A stretch of DNA of 64,000 bases from Crambe crambe (GCA_963924555.1 OZ004582.1:8775927-8839926); one strand, 5' to 3'. Shown: positions 10,215-21,088, numbered from the stretch's first letter. The notes: generated by a model not told the origin, from the sequence alone. Numbers and translations: made by a program.

Positions 10215-11459
10215 ATGTCTCTAGATCTGGCAGTGACAGGTTTTGAGTGTGAATTTGTTGAAAAACCTCCTGAAGTTTTGCAGTCTTCCTGCCCTATCTG
10301 TCTCCTAATCCTCCGAGAGCCATACCAAGTGACCTGCTGTGGGAATAGCTTCTGTAGAGCATGTATCCAGAAGATAAAGACCAAGAGCAAGCCCTGTCCT
10401 ACTTGCAAGCAGGAGTACTTTACTGATTACTCTAATCTTGGTCTACAACGACCCTTGTATGGTTTTAAGGTCTACTGTTGTAATAAAGATGATGGCTGTG
10501 ATTGGCAAGGTGAGTTGGGACAGTTAGACAAGCACCTCAACTTGAATCCTGACCAAGATAAGCAAGAAATAGGCTGTGCCTATACCAGAGTCAAGTGCTT
10601 ACACTGTAGTGAACTGTATCAGCGATGTTCGATAAAATGCCACCAGACTTCAGAATGCTTACTGAGACCATTCAGCTGTGAGATGTGTAATGAGTTCAAG
10701 TCCACATATGATGATGTGAGTAAGAACCATGCCCCTTCATGCAAGTGCAGACCTGTGGAGTGTCCTAACACATGTGGAAACACTTTACAACATCAAGAGC
10801 TTGAAGAGCACCTGTCAAGTGTGTGTCCTTTATCGATGGTTGAGTGTGAGTTTAGTCATGCTGGTTGTGATGTCAAGATGCAGAGGAAAGATCTTCCTTC
10901 CCACTTGAGTGAGAGCGTAGTCACTCACATATCTCTACTGGCCAGAGAGAATAAAACACAGAGTTCACAAATTGAAAGACAGAACTCAGAAATCATATCA
11001 CTGGCCAGAGAAAATGAAAGACTGAATTTGCTAATCAAAAGAGATAATGAAAATCAGAGCATAGAAATACGAAAGCTGAAGTTACAATTTATGAGATTAG
11101 CATCTAACCCACATGTACCGCCTATTGATTTCAAATTAAGATCAGGGGAATCCTCTCAGCCATTTTATAGCCACATATGTGGCTACAAACTCTTACTGAC
11201 TATAGAAAAAACATTATTGTTTGAATTAGACATCACTATGCTAGAAAGTGAATTTGAAGTGAAGTCCCCTTATAATCTCTCAATCACAGCAATGGTTATG
11301 GATCAAGTCAATAATAAAGACCACAAGACTTACAATGTAAAGCTTTCCTATCCTTCAAAGACTGCAAGAATAGCAACAATGATAGTATTATTTATTTCCC
11401 CACAGTATATGAAGGATGGTTATTACATGATCAGGATAACTGATATTGCAATGGAGTAG
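10215..11459 (+). CDS. TRAF-like RING/zinc-finger/coiled-coil/MATH-like protein (T6)
   Basis: A 414-residue single-exon paralogue. RING at 26-64 (CCGNSFCRAC, no His; CPTCKQEYF). In the first zinc finger the usual YCSNKDEGC reads YCCNKDDGC, adding a cysteine. The coil is built of ARENERLNLLIKRDNENQ-type heptads. The MATH-like domain reads PFYSHICGYK, with Cys for Gly. The 5' region through codon 75 and about 870 bp upstream are nearly identical to T7, so the two come from a very recent duplication or conversion. The conserved promoter block is present, with the E-box/ETS part ending GGTATGTTTCCC. Confidence 0.9.
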   Translation: MSLDLAVTGFECEFVEKPPEVLQSSCPICLLILREPYQVTCCGNSFCRACIQKIKTKSKPCPTCKQEYFTDYSNLGLQRPLYGFKVYCCNKDDGCDWQGELGQLDKHLNLNPDQDKQEIGCAYTRVKCLHCSELYQRCSIKCHQTSECLLRPFSCEMCNEFKSTYDDVSKNHAPSCKCRPVECPNTCGNTLQHQELEEHLSSVCPLSMVECEFSHAGCDVKMQRKDLPSHLSESVVTHISLLARENKTQSSQIERQNSEIISLARENERLNLLIKRDNENQSIEIRKLKLQFMRLASNPHVPPIDFKLRSGESSQPFYSHICGYKLLLTIEKTLLFELDITMLESEFEVKSPYNLSITAMVMDQVNNKDHKTYNVKLSYPSKTARIATMIVLFISPQYMKDGYYMIRITDIAME

Positions 11460-11749
11460 TAAGCAAATATAGTTTTTATGGACACATAATTATCATGTAC
11501 ATTATATTAGTGGTTGGTTATTTACTATCATTATAGTGTGTGATAAACCATTGGAATGGGAGTGGAATGGGAGTGGCACTTCCTGTACTGGACAGGAAGT
11601 AGATTTCAGAAGTACAGTAAATAGATTCCTCTTTCATGCACATGTAACTTATTCCTACAAGTGAGTGCAAAAAATTTCTTCTGAATAAAATGTTAAGTAG
11701 GGATGGCCCCAAAATTTAGCTGGACTATGACTGCAGCATCATGCTGGTT

Positions 11750-11900
11750 GTGATGTCAAGATGCACAGGAAAGACCTTCCTTCCCACTTGAGCAAGAGCA
11801 TGGTCACTCACATGTCTCTATATTGGACAGACAAAATAAGAGACAGAACTCAGAAATTGAAAGACAGAATACAGAAAATAAAAGGTTGAAGTCAGAGCTA
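11750..11900 (+). pseudogene. TRAF-like zinc-finger/coil relic
   Basis: Third copy of the intergenic relic (see 3379-3545), between T6 and T7, nearly identical to the copies at 3379 and 18503. Confidence 0.6.
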
Positions 11901-12368
11901 GGTAGTTGCAAAACAAGATCCATACATTCCATAATGTCCACACATTATTAGTTCTTAGTTATTATTATGTGCATCTATATAATACTTATAGTGTGTGTAT
12001 ACATTGAATAAAATTACAGGGTTCCTGTACTGGACAGGAAGTGTATTATTTTGAACAGGAAGTAGATTCCTCTTTCATGTGACTCACACTTGCAAAGAGG
12101 ACTGCTTCCTTCCATGAGCAACTATATATTCGGGTTTAAATTGCAGTTCTCTGCAAGTTGGTTTGGAGTAGATCTCTATGCACACTTATTGATGATAAAA
12201 TGATAGGCAAACAAAGCCACAGTTACATACTTATGGTCCAGTAGAATAGGACTTATCAACCACAGCTAGACATGTGGATAAGTAATGTTTATAGAATGAC
12301 AGTATTCATAATCAAATTCATTGAATATTTAGGTCATGTGACATCCGGTATGTTTCCCAGTTTAAAAC

Positions 12369-13577
12369 ATGTCTCTAGATCTGGCAGTGACAGGTTTTGA
12401 GTGTGAATTTGTTGAAAAACCTCCTGAAGTTTTGCAGTCTTCCTGCCCTATCTGTCTCCTAATCCTCCGAGAGCCATACCAAGTGACCTGCTGTGGGAAT
12501 AGCTTCTGTAGAGCATGTATCCAGAAGATAAAGACCAAGAGCAAGCCCTGTCCTACTTGCAAGCAGGAGTACTTTACTGATTACTCTAATCTTGGTCTAC
12601 AACGACCCTTGTATGGTTATAAGGTCTACTGTTCTAATAAAGATGAAGGCTGCGATTGGAAAGGTGAGTTGGGGCAGTTAGACAAGCACCTCAATTCGAA
12701 TCCTGACCAAGATAAACAAGAAATAGGCTGTGCCTACGCCAGAGTCAAGTGCTCACACTGTAGTGAACTGTATCAGCGATGCTTGATAAAACACCACCAG
12801 ACTTCAGAATGCTTACTGAGACCATTCAGCTGTGAGATGTGTAAGGAGTTCAAGTCCACATACGATGATGTGACTAAGAACCATGCACCTTCATGCAAGT
12901 GCAGACCTGTGGAGTGTCCTAACACATGTGGAAACATTTTACAACATCAAGAGCTTGAAGAGCACCTGTCAAGTGTGTGTCCTTTATCGATGGTTGAGTG
13001 TGAGTTTAGCCATGCTGGTTGTGATATCAAGATGCACAGGAAAGATCTTCCTTCCCACTTGAGTGAGAGTATGGTCACTCACATGTCTCTACTGGCTAGG
13101 GAGAATAAAGGACAGAGCTTGCAAATTGAAAGACAGAGGTTGAAAATTGAAAGCCAGGACTCAGAAATTAAGAGACAGAGGTCATTAATTACTTTTCTGG
13201 TTAGAGGGAATAAGTCAGAGCTACAAAAGATCTCACGTGTACCTCCTATTGATTTTAAATTAAGAGCAGGGGAATCCTCTCAGCCATTTTATAGTCACAT
13301 TGGTGGCTACAAACTCAAACTGACTATAGGAAAAAGAATGCTTTGGTATGATTTAGTCATCATCATGCTAGAAAGTGAATTCGAAATGAATTCCTCATAC
13401 AATCTCTCAATCATTGCAATGGTTATCAATCAAGTCAACAATAAAGACCACAAGACTATTAACATAAAGCTTTCCTATCCTTCAAAGACTGCTACTATAG
13501 CAACAATGATAATTTTCTCACAATATATGAAGGATGGTTATTTTATGATCAGGATAACTGATATTGCAATGGAGTAG
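12369..13577 (+). CDS. TRAF-like RING/zinc-finger/coiled-coil/MATH-like protein (T7)
   Basis: A 402-residue single-exon copy. Its first 75 codons match T6 almost exactly, then it switches to a T3-like sequence (YGYKVYCSNKDEGCDW, HCSELYQRCLIK, coil IESQDSEIKRQ … ITFLVRGNKSELQKIS). It therefore looks like a mosaic made by gene conversion or unequal exchange inside the gene. The MATH-like domain has more changes than most (EMNSSYNLSIIAMVINQ). RING His is again replaced by Asn. The promoter block is intact. Confidence 0.9.
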   Translation: MSLDLAVTGFECEFVEKPPEVLQSSCPICLLILREPYQVTCCGNSFCRACIQKIKTKSKPCPTCKQEYFTDYSNLGLQRPLYGYKVYCSNKDEGCDWKGELGQLDKHLNSNPDQDKQEIGCAYARVKCSHCSELYQRCLIKHHQTSECLLRPFSCEMCKEFKSTYDDVTKNHAPSCKCRPVECPNTCGNILQHQELEEHLSSVCPLSMVECEFSHAGCDIKMHRKDLPSHLSESMVTHMSLLARENKGQSLQIERQRLKIESQDSEIKRQRSLITFLVRGNKSELQKISRVPPIDFKLRAGESSQPFYSHIGGYKLKLTIGKRMLWYDLVIIMLESEFEMNSSYNLSIIAMVINQVNNKDHKTINIKLSYPSKTATIATMIIFSQYMKDGYFMIRITDIAME

Positions 13578-13750
13578 TAGGCAAATATAGTTTTCATGGA
13601 CACATAATTATCATGTACATTATATTAGTGGTTGGTTATTTATTATCATTATAGTGTGTGATAAACCATTGGAATGGGAGTGGCACTTCCTGTACTGGAC
13701 AGGAAGGAAGTACAGTAAATAGATTCCACATGTAAACTTAGTTCAGCCTC

Positions 13751-13880
13751 ATTCCTATAAGAGAGGGAGTCTGTGAGCAAGGCTCAGTGACTCGTTCCTA
13801 TAAGAGAGGGAAGTCTGTGAGCAAGGCTCAGTGACTCATTCCTATAAGGGAGAGAAGTCTGTGAGCAAGGCTCAGTCATT
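13751..13880. repeat. Tandem repeat, unit about 45 bp, nearly three copies
   Basis: The unit starts ATTCCTATAAGAGAGGG and ends GAGCAAGGCTCAGTGACTC. Single copies of the same sequence occur downstream of T4 (about 7790) and T10 (about 21015), so here one intergenic element was locally amplified. Confidence 0.65.
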
Positions 13881-14897
13881 AAAATTGCCATTGACTTTCC
13901 ATTGAAAGAAACGTGACATTATCCAAGCTCTGAGATTATCAGGTTGGTCAAAGACACATCATGCAAGGTCTGTACATTATACATACATAAAGATATAAGT
14001 TATTATCATGTAGTAAAAATATCCAGCACAAAGGGTGGGTGGGTTCATGCACTGGATGTCAGGATTTATTTTTGAACTGGAAATAGATTCCTCCTTCATG
14101 TGACTCACACATGCAAAGAATTAGACTGGTTCCTTCTCTCAGAGAACATTAACAAACTTCATTCTCACAAGAGAGGGAAGTCTGTGAGTGAGGCTAAAGT
14201 TATCTCTACCATCAAAATTGCCATATGCATATGGAAGTACTGACCTCCACAAAAGTACATACTTCATAGATCAGCAAGAAACAGCAGAGTAAGAAATAAG
14301 AATAGAAAAGTGTCCATAGAGGTGTCCTCATTTCAGGAGTCATATCCATAAATAGAATATAATTTTGACCACTCATGATTTATTTGGGGAGACTGATGTC
14401 TTATGGAACAGTGGAATATCATAGAATCACTTTCTTATACAGTGGAAAAGTGGATATTCAAGAGTCTTCCTGTCGTGGTCTTGGATCTGGCCTTCTATCA
14501 GTTCAAATAGCCTAACTCCCTATTCCTGGATCAATCAAAAGTGCAGTCATTTCATCATCTCCCTCAACCACAAGTCCTTAGCCTGGCGTAGCCATACCCC
14601 GAGCACAAAGTGCAAGGTGCATATAACCACGTGTTATTTTATTACTTACCGCCATGACCACAAGCTGAGAATTGCCATGATCATGAGCTGACCATAAGGG
14701 AAATTCCAGCCTTACGGCTCACATGTTACCAGACTACACCAGTAGTGACTTTGAGTACAAGATCAAAGGGTCTGTGTTGGGCCGTCTGTCTCTGAGGTGG
14801 TGAAAGTGACCATATCATATCCTGCATGCCAATCAAAGTTTAGTTCATAATCTGATAACAGAAATTATAGGTCATCCATTTCCTACTCGGTTGAAAC
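13881..14897. other. Intergenic, no gene seen
   Basis: Contains degraded array-unit sequence (TTCATGTGACTCACAC and similar to about 14460) followed by about 400 bp that I cannot match to anything else in the window. The stretch before the next ATG lacks the GATA/RUNX/ETS block. No convincing open frame. Confidence 0.5.
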
Positions 14898-16094
14898 ATG
14901 TCCCTTGCAGTGACAGGTTTTGAGTGTGAATTTATTGAACAACCTCCTGAAGTTTTGCAGTTTTCCTGCCCTATCTGTCTCCTAATCCTACGAGAGCCGT
15001 ACCAAGTGACCTGCTGTGGGAATAGCTTCTGTAGATGGTGTATCCAACAGATAAAGACCAGGAACAAGCCCTGTCCCACTTGCAACCAGAAGAACTTTAC
15101 TGATTACTCTAATCTTGGTCTACAACAACCCTTGTATGGTTTTAAGGTCTACTGTTCTAACAAAGATGATGGCTGTGATTGGCAAGGTGAGTTGGGGCAG
15201 TTAGACAAGCACCTCAACTTGAATCCTGACCAAGAAATAGGCTGTTCTTATACCAAAGTCAAGTGCTTACACTGTAGTGAACTGTATCAGCGACGTTCTA
15301 TAAAATGCCACCAGATATTCAAATGCTTACTGAGACCATTCACCTGTAAAATGTGTAAGGAGTTCAAGTCCACGTACGAAGACGTGACTAAGAACCATAC
15401 ACCTTCATGCAAGTGCAGATCTGTGGAGTGTCTTAACGCATGCGGAAACACTATACCGCATCAAGATCTTCAAGAGCACCTGTCAAGTGTGTGTCCTTTA
15501 TCAATGGTTGAATGCGAGTTTAGTCATGCTGGTTGTGATGCCAAGATGTACAAGAAAGATCTTCCTTCCCACTTGAGTGAGAGCACGGTCACTCACATGT
15601 CTCTACTGGCCAGAGAGAATAAGAGACTGAACACAGAAGTTACATCACTGGCAAGAGAAAATGAAAGACTGAACTTGCTAATCATAAGAGATAATGAAAA
15701 TCAGAGCACAGAAATACGAAAGCTGAAGTTGGAGTTACAATTTACGAGATTAGCATCTAACCCACGTGTACCTCCTATTGACTTCAAATTAAGAACAGGG
15801 GAATCCTCTCAGCCATTTTATAGCCACATTTGTGGCTACAAACTCAAAGTGGCTATTGAAGGGAACATATTCCTTTTTTTAACCTTCACCATGCTAGAAA
15901 GTGAATTTGAAGTGAAGTCCTCATACAACCTCTCAATCACTGCAATGGTTATCGATCAAGTCAACAATAAAGACCATGAGACTTATAATTTAAAGCTTTC
16001 CTATCCTTCAAAGACTGCAGAAATTTATCTATCCTCAATGTACATGAAGGATGGTTGTTATATGATCAGGATAACTGACATTACAATTGAGTAA
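14898..16094 (+). CDS. TRAF-like RING/zinc-finger/coiled-coil/MATH-like protein (T8, second subfamily)
   Basis: A 398-residue single-exon gene that starts MSLAVTG, lacking two residues of the usual MSLDLAVTG. RING C…CCGNSFCRWC lacks His. The middle zinc fingers carry subfamily changes (SYTKVKCLHC, RRSIKCHQIFKCLLRPFTCKMC). The coil is of the ARENERLNLLI type and the MATH-like domain reads PFYSHICGYK. The upstream region does not contain the GATA/RUNX/E-box/ETS block of the other copies, so this gene and T12 (23648) probably have different control. After the stop both share a segment with GATGCAAGGCTTGTACATT or a variant. Confidence 0.88.
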   Translation: MSLAVTGFECEFIEQPPEVLQFSCPICLLILREPYQVTCCGNSFCRWCIQQIKTRNKPCPTCNQKNFTDYSNLGLQQPLYGFKVYCSNKDDGCDWQGELGQLDKHLNLNPDQEIGCSYTKVKCLHCSELYQRRSIKCHQIFKCLLRPFTCKMCKEFKSTYEDVTKNHTPSCKCRSVECLNACGNTIPHQDLQEHLSSVCPLSMVECEFSHAGCDAKMYKKDLPSHLSESTVTHMSLLARENKRLNTEVTSLARENERLNLLIIRDNENQSTEIRKLKLELQFTRLASNPRVPPIDFKLRTGESSQPFYSHICGYKLKVAIEGNIFLFLTFTMLESEFEVKSSYNLSITAMVIDQVNNKDHETYNLKLSYPSKTAEIYLSSMYMKDGCYMIRITDITIE

Positions 16095-16375
16095 TACAAT
16101 AGCTCAAGATGCAAGGCTTGTACATTCCACACATAACTAAAAAATTTTTAATATGTGTATCAGTTGTTGGTTAAGAAATGTGGGAGTGACACTTCCTGGA
16201 AGGCTAATTCAGTGGGCCCAGAAAAATAAATCCATTCCATTACTGTTATGTATAGGCATGGTTACTGAAGTTGGAGTCTTTGATGCAAAAGACAGTCTTG
16301 TAATTCTGTGAATGAAAGAATCTACTTCCTGTCTTACACATTCTACATCCTGAAATCTACTTCCTTGCTGTGAGA

Positions 16376-16406
16376 AGAGAGAAAGGGAGGGAGGGAGGGA
16401 GGGAGG
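16376..16406. repeat. (GGGA)n simple repeat
   Basis: A run of about five GGGA units after GAGAGAGAAA. A similar run lies at about 23425-23448 in the corresponding flank of the broken copy at 23009, showing shared ancestry of the two flanks. Confidence 0.7.
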
Positions 16407-16650
16407 TATGTCCTATACTTCTGGATTTAAGTGTGATACTATAATTTTAATTTCTCGGTCTTCATCATTGAAAATTCAGATTAACAAGACAACTCGAATA
16501 ATGGAGCTAGCACGTGGCTATGAATAACATCATTAACCTAATACATAAAGGTAAAGGTATTGTGCACTTCAACATCATTGAAAGAAAATTTCTCTGCATG
16601 TTGATTGGGAGTAGATCTCGGAGATTGAGGACACCACTTGTTATTCAGTA

Positions 16651-16781
16651 AAGTAATCTTGCAACATGAAATTCAGAACACAAAACTAAAATTTACATAG
16701 CCTCCTTTCAAAGGTGGCTTTAGAGTTGGACTAAAGGAAGCTTTGGTTTGGTGTTCTAAATTTCATGTTACAAGATCACTG
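16651..16781. mobile_element. MITE, same family as 25141-25288
   Basis: Foldback element with ends AATCTTGCAACATGAAAT and ATTTCATGTTACAAGAT, and internal ACACAAAACTAAAATTTACAT pairing imperfectly with TTGGTTTGGTGTTC near the right end. Right-half fragments of the same family lie at about 6125-6180 and 7850-7930. No protein is encoded. Confidence 0.6.
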
Positions 16782-16975
16782 CGATTCACTGTATACACAT
16801 GCAATGATAAGATGATAGGTAAACAAAGCCACAATTACATACTTATGGTCGAGTAGAATATGGGACTTATCAACCACAGCTAGACATATGGATAAGCAAA
16901 GTGTATAGAGTGATAGTATTCACAAATTCATTGAATATTTAAGTCATGTGACATCCGGTATACTTCCGTTTAAAC

Positions 16976-18235
16976 ATGTCTCTAGATCTGGTAGTGACAG
17001 GTTTTGAGTGTGAATTTGTTGAAAGGCCCCAAGAATATTTGCAGTCCTCCTGCCCTATTTGTCTCCTAATCCTCCGGGAGCCATACCAAGTGACCTGCTG
17101 TGGAAATAGCTTCTGTAGAGGGTGTATCCAGAAGATAAAGACCAAGAACAAGCCCTGTCCTACTTGCAACAATCCTAAGTTTACTGATTTCCCTAATCTT
17201 GGCCTACGACGACCCTTGTATGGTTTTAAGGTCTACTGTTCTAATAAAGATGAAGGCTGTGATTGGCAAGGTGAGTTGGGGCAGTTAGACAAGCACCTCA
17301 ACTTGAATCCTGACAAAGATAAACAAGAAATGGGCTGTACCTACACCAGAGTCAAGTGCTTACACTGTAGTGAACTGTATCAACGATATTTGATAAAATG
17401 TCATCAGACCTCAGAATGCTTACTGAGACCATTCAGCTGTGAGATGTGTAAGGAGTTCAAGTCCACATACGATGCCGTGACTAAGAACCATGCACCTTCA
17501 TGCAAGTGCAGACCTGTGGAGTGTCCTAACACATGTGGAAACACTTTACAACATCAAGAGCTTGAAGAGCACCTGTCAAGTGTGTGTCCTTTATCGATGG
17601 TCGAGTGTGAGTTTAGCCATGCTGGTTGTGATGTCAAGATGTACAGGAAAGACCTTCCTTCCCACTTGAGTGAGAGCATGGTCACTCACATGTCTCTACT
17701 GGCAAGAGATAATAAGAGACTGAATACAGAAATTACATCATTGGCCAGAGAAAATAAGAACCAGAACTCAGAAATTTCTTCACAGCATTTGCAAATTACT
17801 CAACTAGTTGGAAAAAATGAAAATCAGAGTGTAGAAATAAAGAAGTTGAAGTCAGAGTTAGAATTAATGAGATCATGTGCCTCATGTGTACCTCCTATTG
17901 ATTTCAAATTAAGAGCAGGGGAATCCTCTCAGTCATTTTATAGCCACATTGGTGGCTATAAACTCAAAGTGGCTATTGAAAAGAACATACTCCTTTCTTT
18001 AACCATCACCATGCTAGAAAGTGAATTTGAAGTGAAGTCCCCATACAAGCTCTCAATCACTGCAATGGTTATTGATCAAGTCAACGATGAAGACCACAAG
18101 ACTTATAATGTAAAGCTTTCCTATCCTTCAAAGACTGCAAGAATAGCAACAATGATAGCATTATTTAGTATCTCACAATATAGCAAGGATGGTTATACTA
18201 TGATCAGGATAACTGATATTGCAAGGCAAATATAG
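16976..18235 (+). CDS. TRAF-like RING/zinc-finger/coiled-coil/MATH-like protein with altered C-terminus (T9)
   Basis: A 419-residue single-exon copy. RING 26-64 without His (CCGNSFCRGC; CPTCNNPKFTDF). Long coil with both NTEITSLAREN and SSQHLQITQL segments. The MATH-like domain ends RITDIARQI instead of RITDIAME: 10 bp (TGGAGTAGTA) present between two GCAA motifs in sister genes are missing here, which removes the usual stop. The new stop lies three codons further on, so the protein is likely still functional. Promoter block is present, with a shorter final segment (ACTTCCGTTTAAAC). Confidence 0.9.
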   Translation: MSLDLVVTGFECEFVERPQEYLQSSCPICLLILREPYQVTCCGNSFCRGCIQKIKTKNKPCPTCNNPKFTDFPNLGLRRPLYGFKVYCSNKDEGCDWQGELGQLDKHLNLNPDKDKQEMGCTYTRVKCLHCSELYQRYLIKCHQTSECLLRPFSCEMCKEFKSTYDAVTKNHAPSCKCRPVECPNTCGNTLQHQELEEHLSSVCPLSMVECEFSHAGCDVKMYRKDLPSHLSESMVTHMSLLARDNKRLNTEITSLARENKNQNSEISSQHLQITQLVGKNENQSVEIKKLKSELELMRSCASCVPPIDFKLRAGESSQSFYSHIGGYKLKVAIEKNILLSLTITMLESEFEVKSPYKLSITAMVIDQVNDEDHKTYNVKLSYPSKTARIATMIALFSISQYSKDGYTMIRITDIARQI

Positions 18236-18502
18236 TTTTTATGGACACATAATTATCATGTACATTATATTAGTGGTTGGTTATTTACTATCATTATAGT
18301 GTGTGATAAACCATTGGAATGGGATTGGAATGGGAGTGGCACTTCCTGTACTGGACAGGAAGTAGATTTCAGAAGTACAGTAAATAGATTCCTCTTTCAT
18401 GCACATGTAACTTATTCCTACAAGTGAGTGCAAAAAATTTCTTCTGAATAAAATGTTAAGTAGGGATGGCCCCAAAATTTAGCTGGACTATGACTGCAGC
18501 AT

Positions 18503-18650
18503 CATGCTGGTTGTGATGTCAAGATGCACAGGAAAGACCTTCCTTCCCACTTGAGCAAGAGCATGGTCAATCACATGTCTCTATATTGGACAGACAAAAT
18601 AAGAGACAGAACTCAGAAATTGAAAGACAGAATACAGAAAATAAAGAGCT
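18503..18650 (+). pseudogene. TRAF-like zinc-finger/coil relic
   Basis: Fourth copy of the intergenic relic (see 3379-3545), downstream of T9. Confidence 0.6.
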
Positions 18651-19125
18651 AGGTAGTTGCAAAGCAAGATCCATACGTTCCATAATGTCCAAACATAATA
18701 ATTATATAATAATTATAGTGTGTGTATATTGAATAAAAATATTGAAAAAAGATTAGAATAATTTTTCACAGGGTTCCTGTACTGGACAGGAAGTGTATTA
18801 TTTTGAATAGGAAGTAGATTCCCTTTTCATGTGACTCACACTTGCAAAGAGGATTGCTTCCTTCCCTCAGGGTGTAATTCAGTAATTAAGAAGAGGGAAG
18901 TCTGTGAGTGAGACTTATTTTTCTGCCATCTAAATTGCCTTATGGAAATACTGATTGACCTCCATTAAAGTGAAATGCTTTATACATAAGTAAGAAACTG
19001 CAAGGGTCAGAATGAAGAATAGAAAAGTGTTCAGAGAGGTGTCCTATTGTAGGGAAAATGGTGCATTTGGAAGTAGAATATCATGGAACACTTTCTTGAT
19101 TATTTTGACTAAGTGGATTTCAAGA

Positions 19126-19299
19126 GGTTCTCTAGACAGAGAAGAGGTGTCATGTGAACCCGAATATATAGTTGCTCATGGAGTGATCTGACAACAGTAT
19201 AAACAGTGTATACTCTTATGATGACCAACAGGTCTCCTACTGCCACTAGCAAGTGGTTACTACAAGATGTAGAGTGGATAGGGATATATATTGCCGAAC
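19126..19299. repeat. Inverted counterpart of 4067-4228
   Basis: Reverse complement of the segment in the unit upstream of T3, with collinear flanks on both sides. See the entry at 4067. Confidence 0.6.
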
Positions 19300-19588
19300 T
19301 ATGTAACCCAAAAAGGTATTTGTGCACTTCAGAGAGCCCAAAACCATTGAAGAATTGCAGTTCTCTGCAAGTTGGTCTGGAGTAGATCTCTGAGATCGAT
19401 AATCAGGTTGGTTGAAGGACACCCATGCACACTTATTAAGTGATGATAAGATGAAGCCACAGTTACATACCTATGGTCCAGTAGAATAGGACTTATCAAC
19501 CACAGCTAGACATGTGGAGTTTATAGAGTGATATTTTATTCACAGTGTGATGATCATGTGACATCTGGTTTACTTCCCAGTTTAAAAC

Positions 19589-20827
19589 ATGTCTCTAGAG
19601 CTGGCAGTGACAGGTTTTGAGTGTGAATTTGTTGAAAAACCTCCTGAAATTTTTCAGTCTTCCTGCCCTGTTTGTCTCCTAATCCTCCGAGAGCCATACC
19701 AAGTGACCTGCTGTGGAAATAGCTTTTGTAGAGCATGTATCCAGCAGATAAAGATCAAGAACAAGTCTTGTCCTACTTGCAACAAGGAGAACTTTACAGA
19801 TTACTCTAATCTTGGTCTACAACGACCATTGTATGGTTATAAGGTCTACTGTTCTAATAAAGATGAAGGCTGTGATTGGCAAGGTGAGTTGGGGCAGTTA
19901 GACAAGCACCTCAACTTGAATCCTGACCAAGATAAACAAGAAATAGGCTGTTCTTATACCAAAGTCAAGTGTTTACACTGTAGTGAACTGTATCAGCGAC
20001 GTTCTATAAAATGCCACCAGATATTCAAATGCTTATCGAGACCATTCACCTGTAAAATATGTAATGAGTTCAAGTCCACATACGATGACGTGGTTAAGAA
20101 CCATGCACCTTCATGCAAGTGCAGACCTGTGGAGTGTCCTAACAGATGTGGAAACACTTTACAACATCAAGAGCTTGAAGAGCACCTGTCAAGTGTGTGT
20201 CCTTTATCGATGGTTGAGTGTGAGTTTAGCCATGCTGGTTGCAATGTCAAGATGCAGAGGAAAGACCTTCCTTCCCACTTGAGTGAGAGCATGGTCACTC
20301 ACATGTCTCTACTGGCCAGAGAAAATAAGAGACAGAACTCAGAAATTAAAAGACAGAACTCAGAAAATGAAAGACAGAACTCGGAAATTGAAAGACAGAA
20401 CTCAGAAATTGAAAGACAGAATTCAGAAATAAAGAAGTTGAAGTCAGAGCTACAATTTATGAGAATAGTATCTGGCCCACGTGTACCTCCTATTGACTTA
20501 AAATTAAGAGAAGAGGAATCCTCTCAGCCATTTTATAGCCACATGGGTGGCTACAAACTCAACTTGACTACTAGAAAATTATTTCATCATTTTGACTTTA
20601 AACTAGAAGAAAAATTATCATTAACCTTCACCATGTTAGAAAGTGAATTTGAAGTGAAGTTCCCATACAAACTCTCAATCACTGCAATGGTTATCGATCG
20701 AGTCAACGATGACCACGAGACATGTATTGTAAAGCTTTCCTATCCTTCAAAGACTGCAAGTATTTCCTCACAATATAAGAATGATGGTTATCATATGATC
20801 AGGATAACTGATATTGCAATTGAGTAG
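19589..20827 (+). CDS. TRAF-like RING/zinc-finger/coiled-coil/MATH-like protein with heptad-repeat coil (T10)
   Basis: A 412-residue single-exon gene starting MSLELAVTG. RING at 26-64 lacks His (CCGNSFCRAC). The zinc-finger part from SYTKVKC to LSRPFTCK is of the T8/T12 type although the promoter is of the main type, so the gene is mosaic. The coil is a run of 7-residue units, RQNSEIE or close variants, five or six times, encoded by a 21-bp tandem repeat (about 20328-20430). The MATH-like domain has an insertion (FDFKLEEKLSLTFTM) and a very short loop before YKNDGY. Confidence 0.9.
   Translation: MSLELAVTGFECEFVEKPPEIFQSSCPVCLLILREPYQVTCCGNSFCRACIQQIKIKNKSCPTCNKENFTDYSNLGLQRPLYGYKVYCSNKDEGCDWQGELGQLDKHLNLNPDQDKQEIGCSYTKVKCLHCSELYQRRSIKCHQIFKCLSRPFTCKICNEFKSTYDDVVKNHAPSCKCRPVECPNRCGNTLQHQELEEHLSSVCPLSMVECEFSHAGCNVKMQRKDLPSHLSESMVTHMSLLARENKRQNSEIKRQNSENERQNSEIERQNSEIERQNSEIKKLKSELQFMRIVSGPRVPPIDLKLREEESSQPFYSHMGGYKLNLTTRKLFHHFDFKLEEKLSLTFTMLESEFEVKFPYKLSITAMVIDRVNDDHETCIVKLSYPSKTASISSQYKNDGYHMIRITDIAIE
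20328..20430 (+). repeat. Coding 21-bp tandem repeat (coiled-coil heptads)
   Basis: Units of the form AGACAGAACTCAGAAATTGAA repeat about five times in frame inside T10, each giving one heptad. Shorter runs of related units occur in the coils of T3, T7 and T12, so coil length in this family changes by whole heptads. Confidence 0.75.
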
Positions 20828-21088
20828 TAGGCAAATATTATAGTTTTCATGCACACATAATTATCATGTACATTATATTAGTGGTTGGTTATTTATCATC
20901 ATTATAGTGTGTGATAAACCATTGGAATGGGAGTGGCACTTCCTGTACTGGACAGGAAGTAGATTCCAGGAAGTACAGTGAATGTAAATTCCTCTTTCAT
21001 GCACATGTAAACTTATTCCTACAAAAGAGGGAAGTCTGTGAGCAAAGCTCAATTTATTTTCGTCCTCAAAATTGCCACTGACTTTCAC

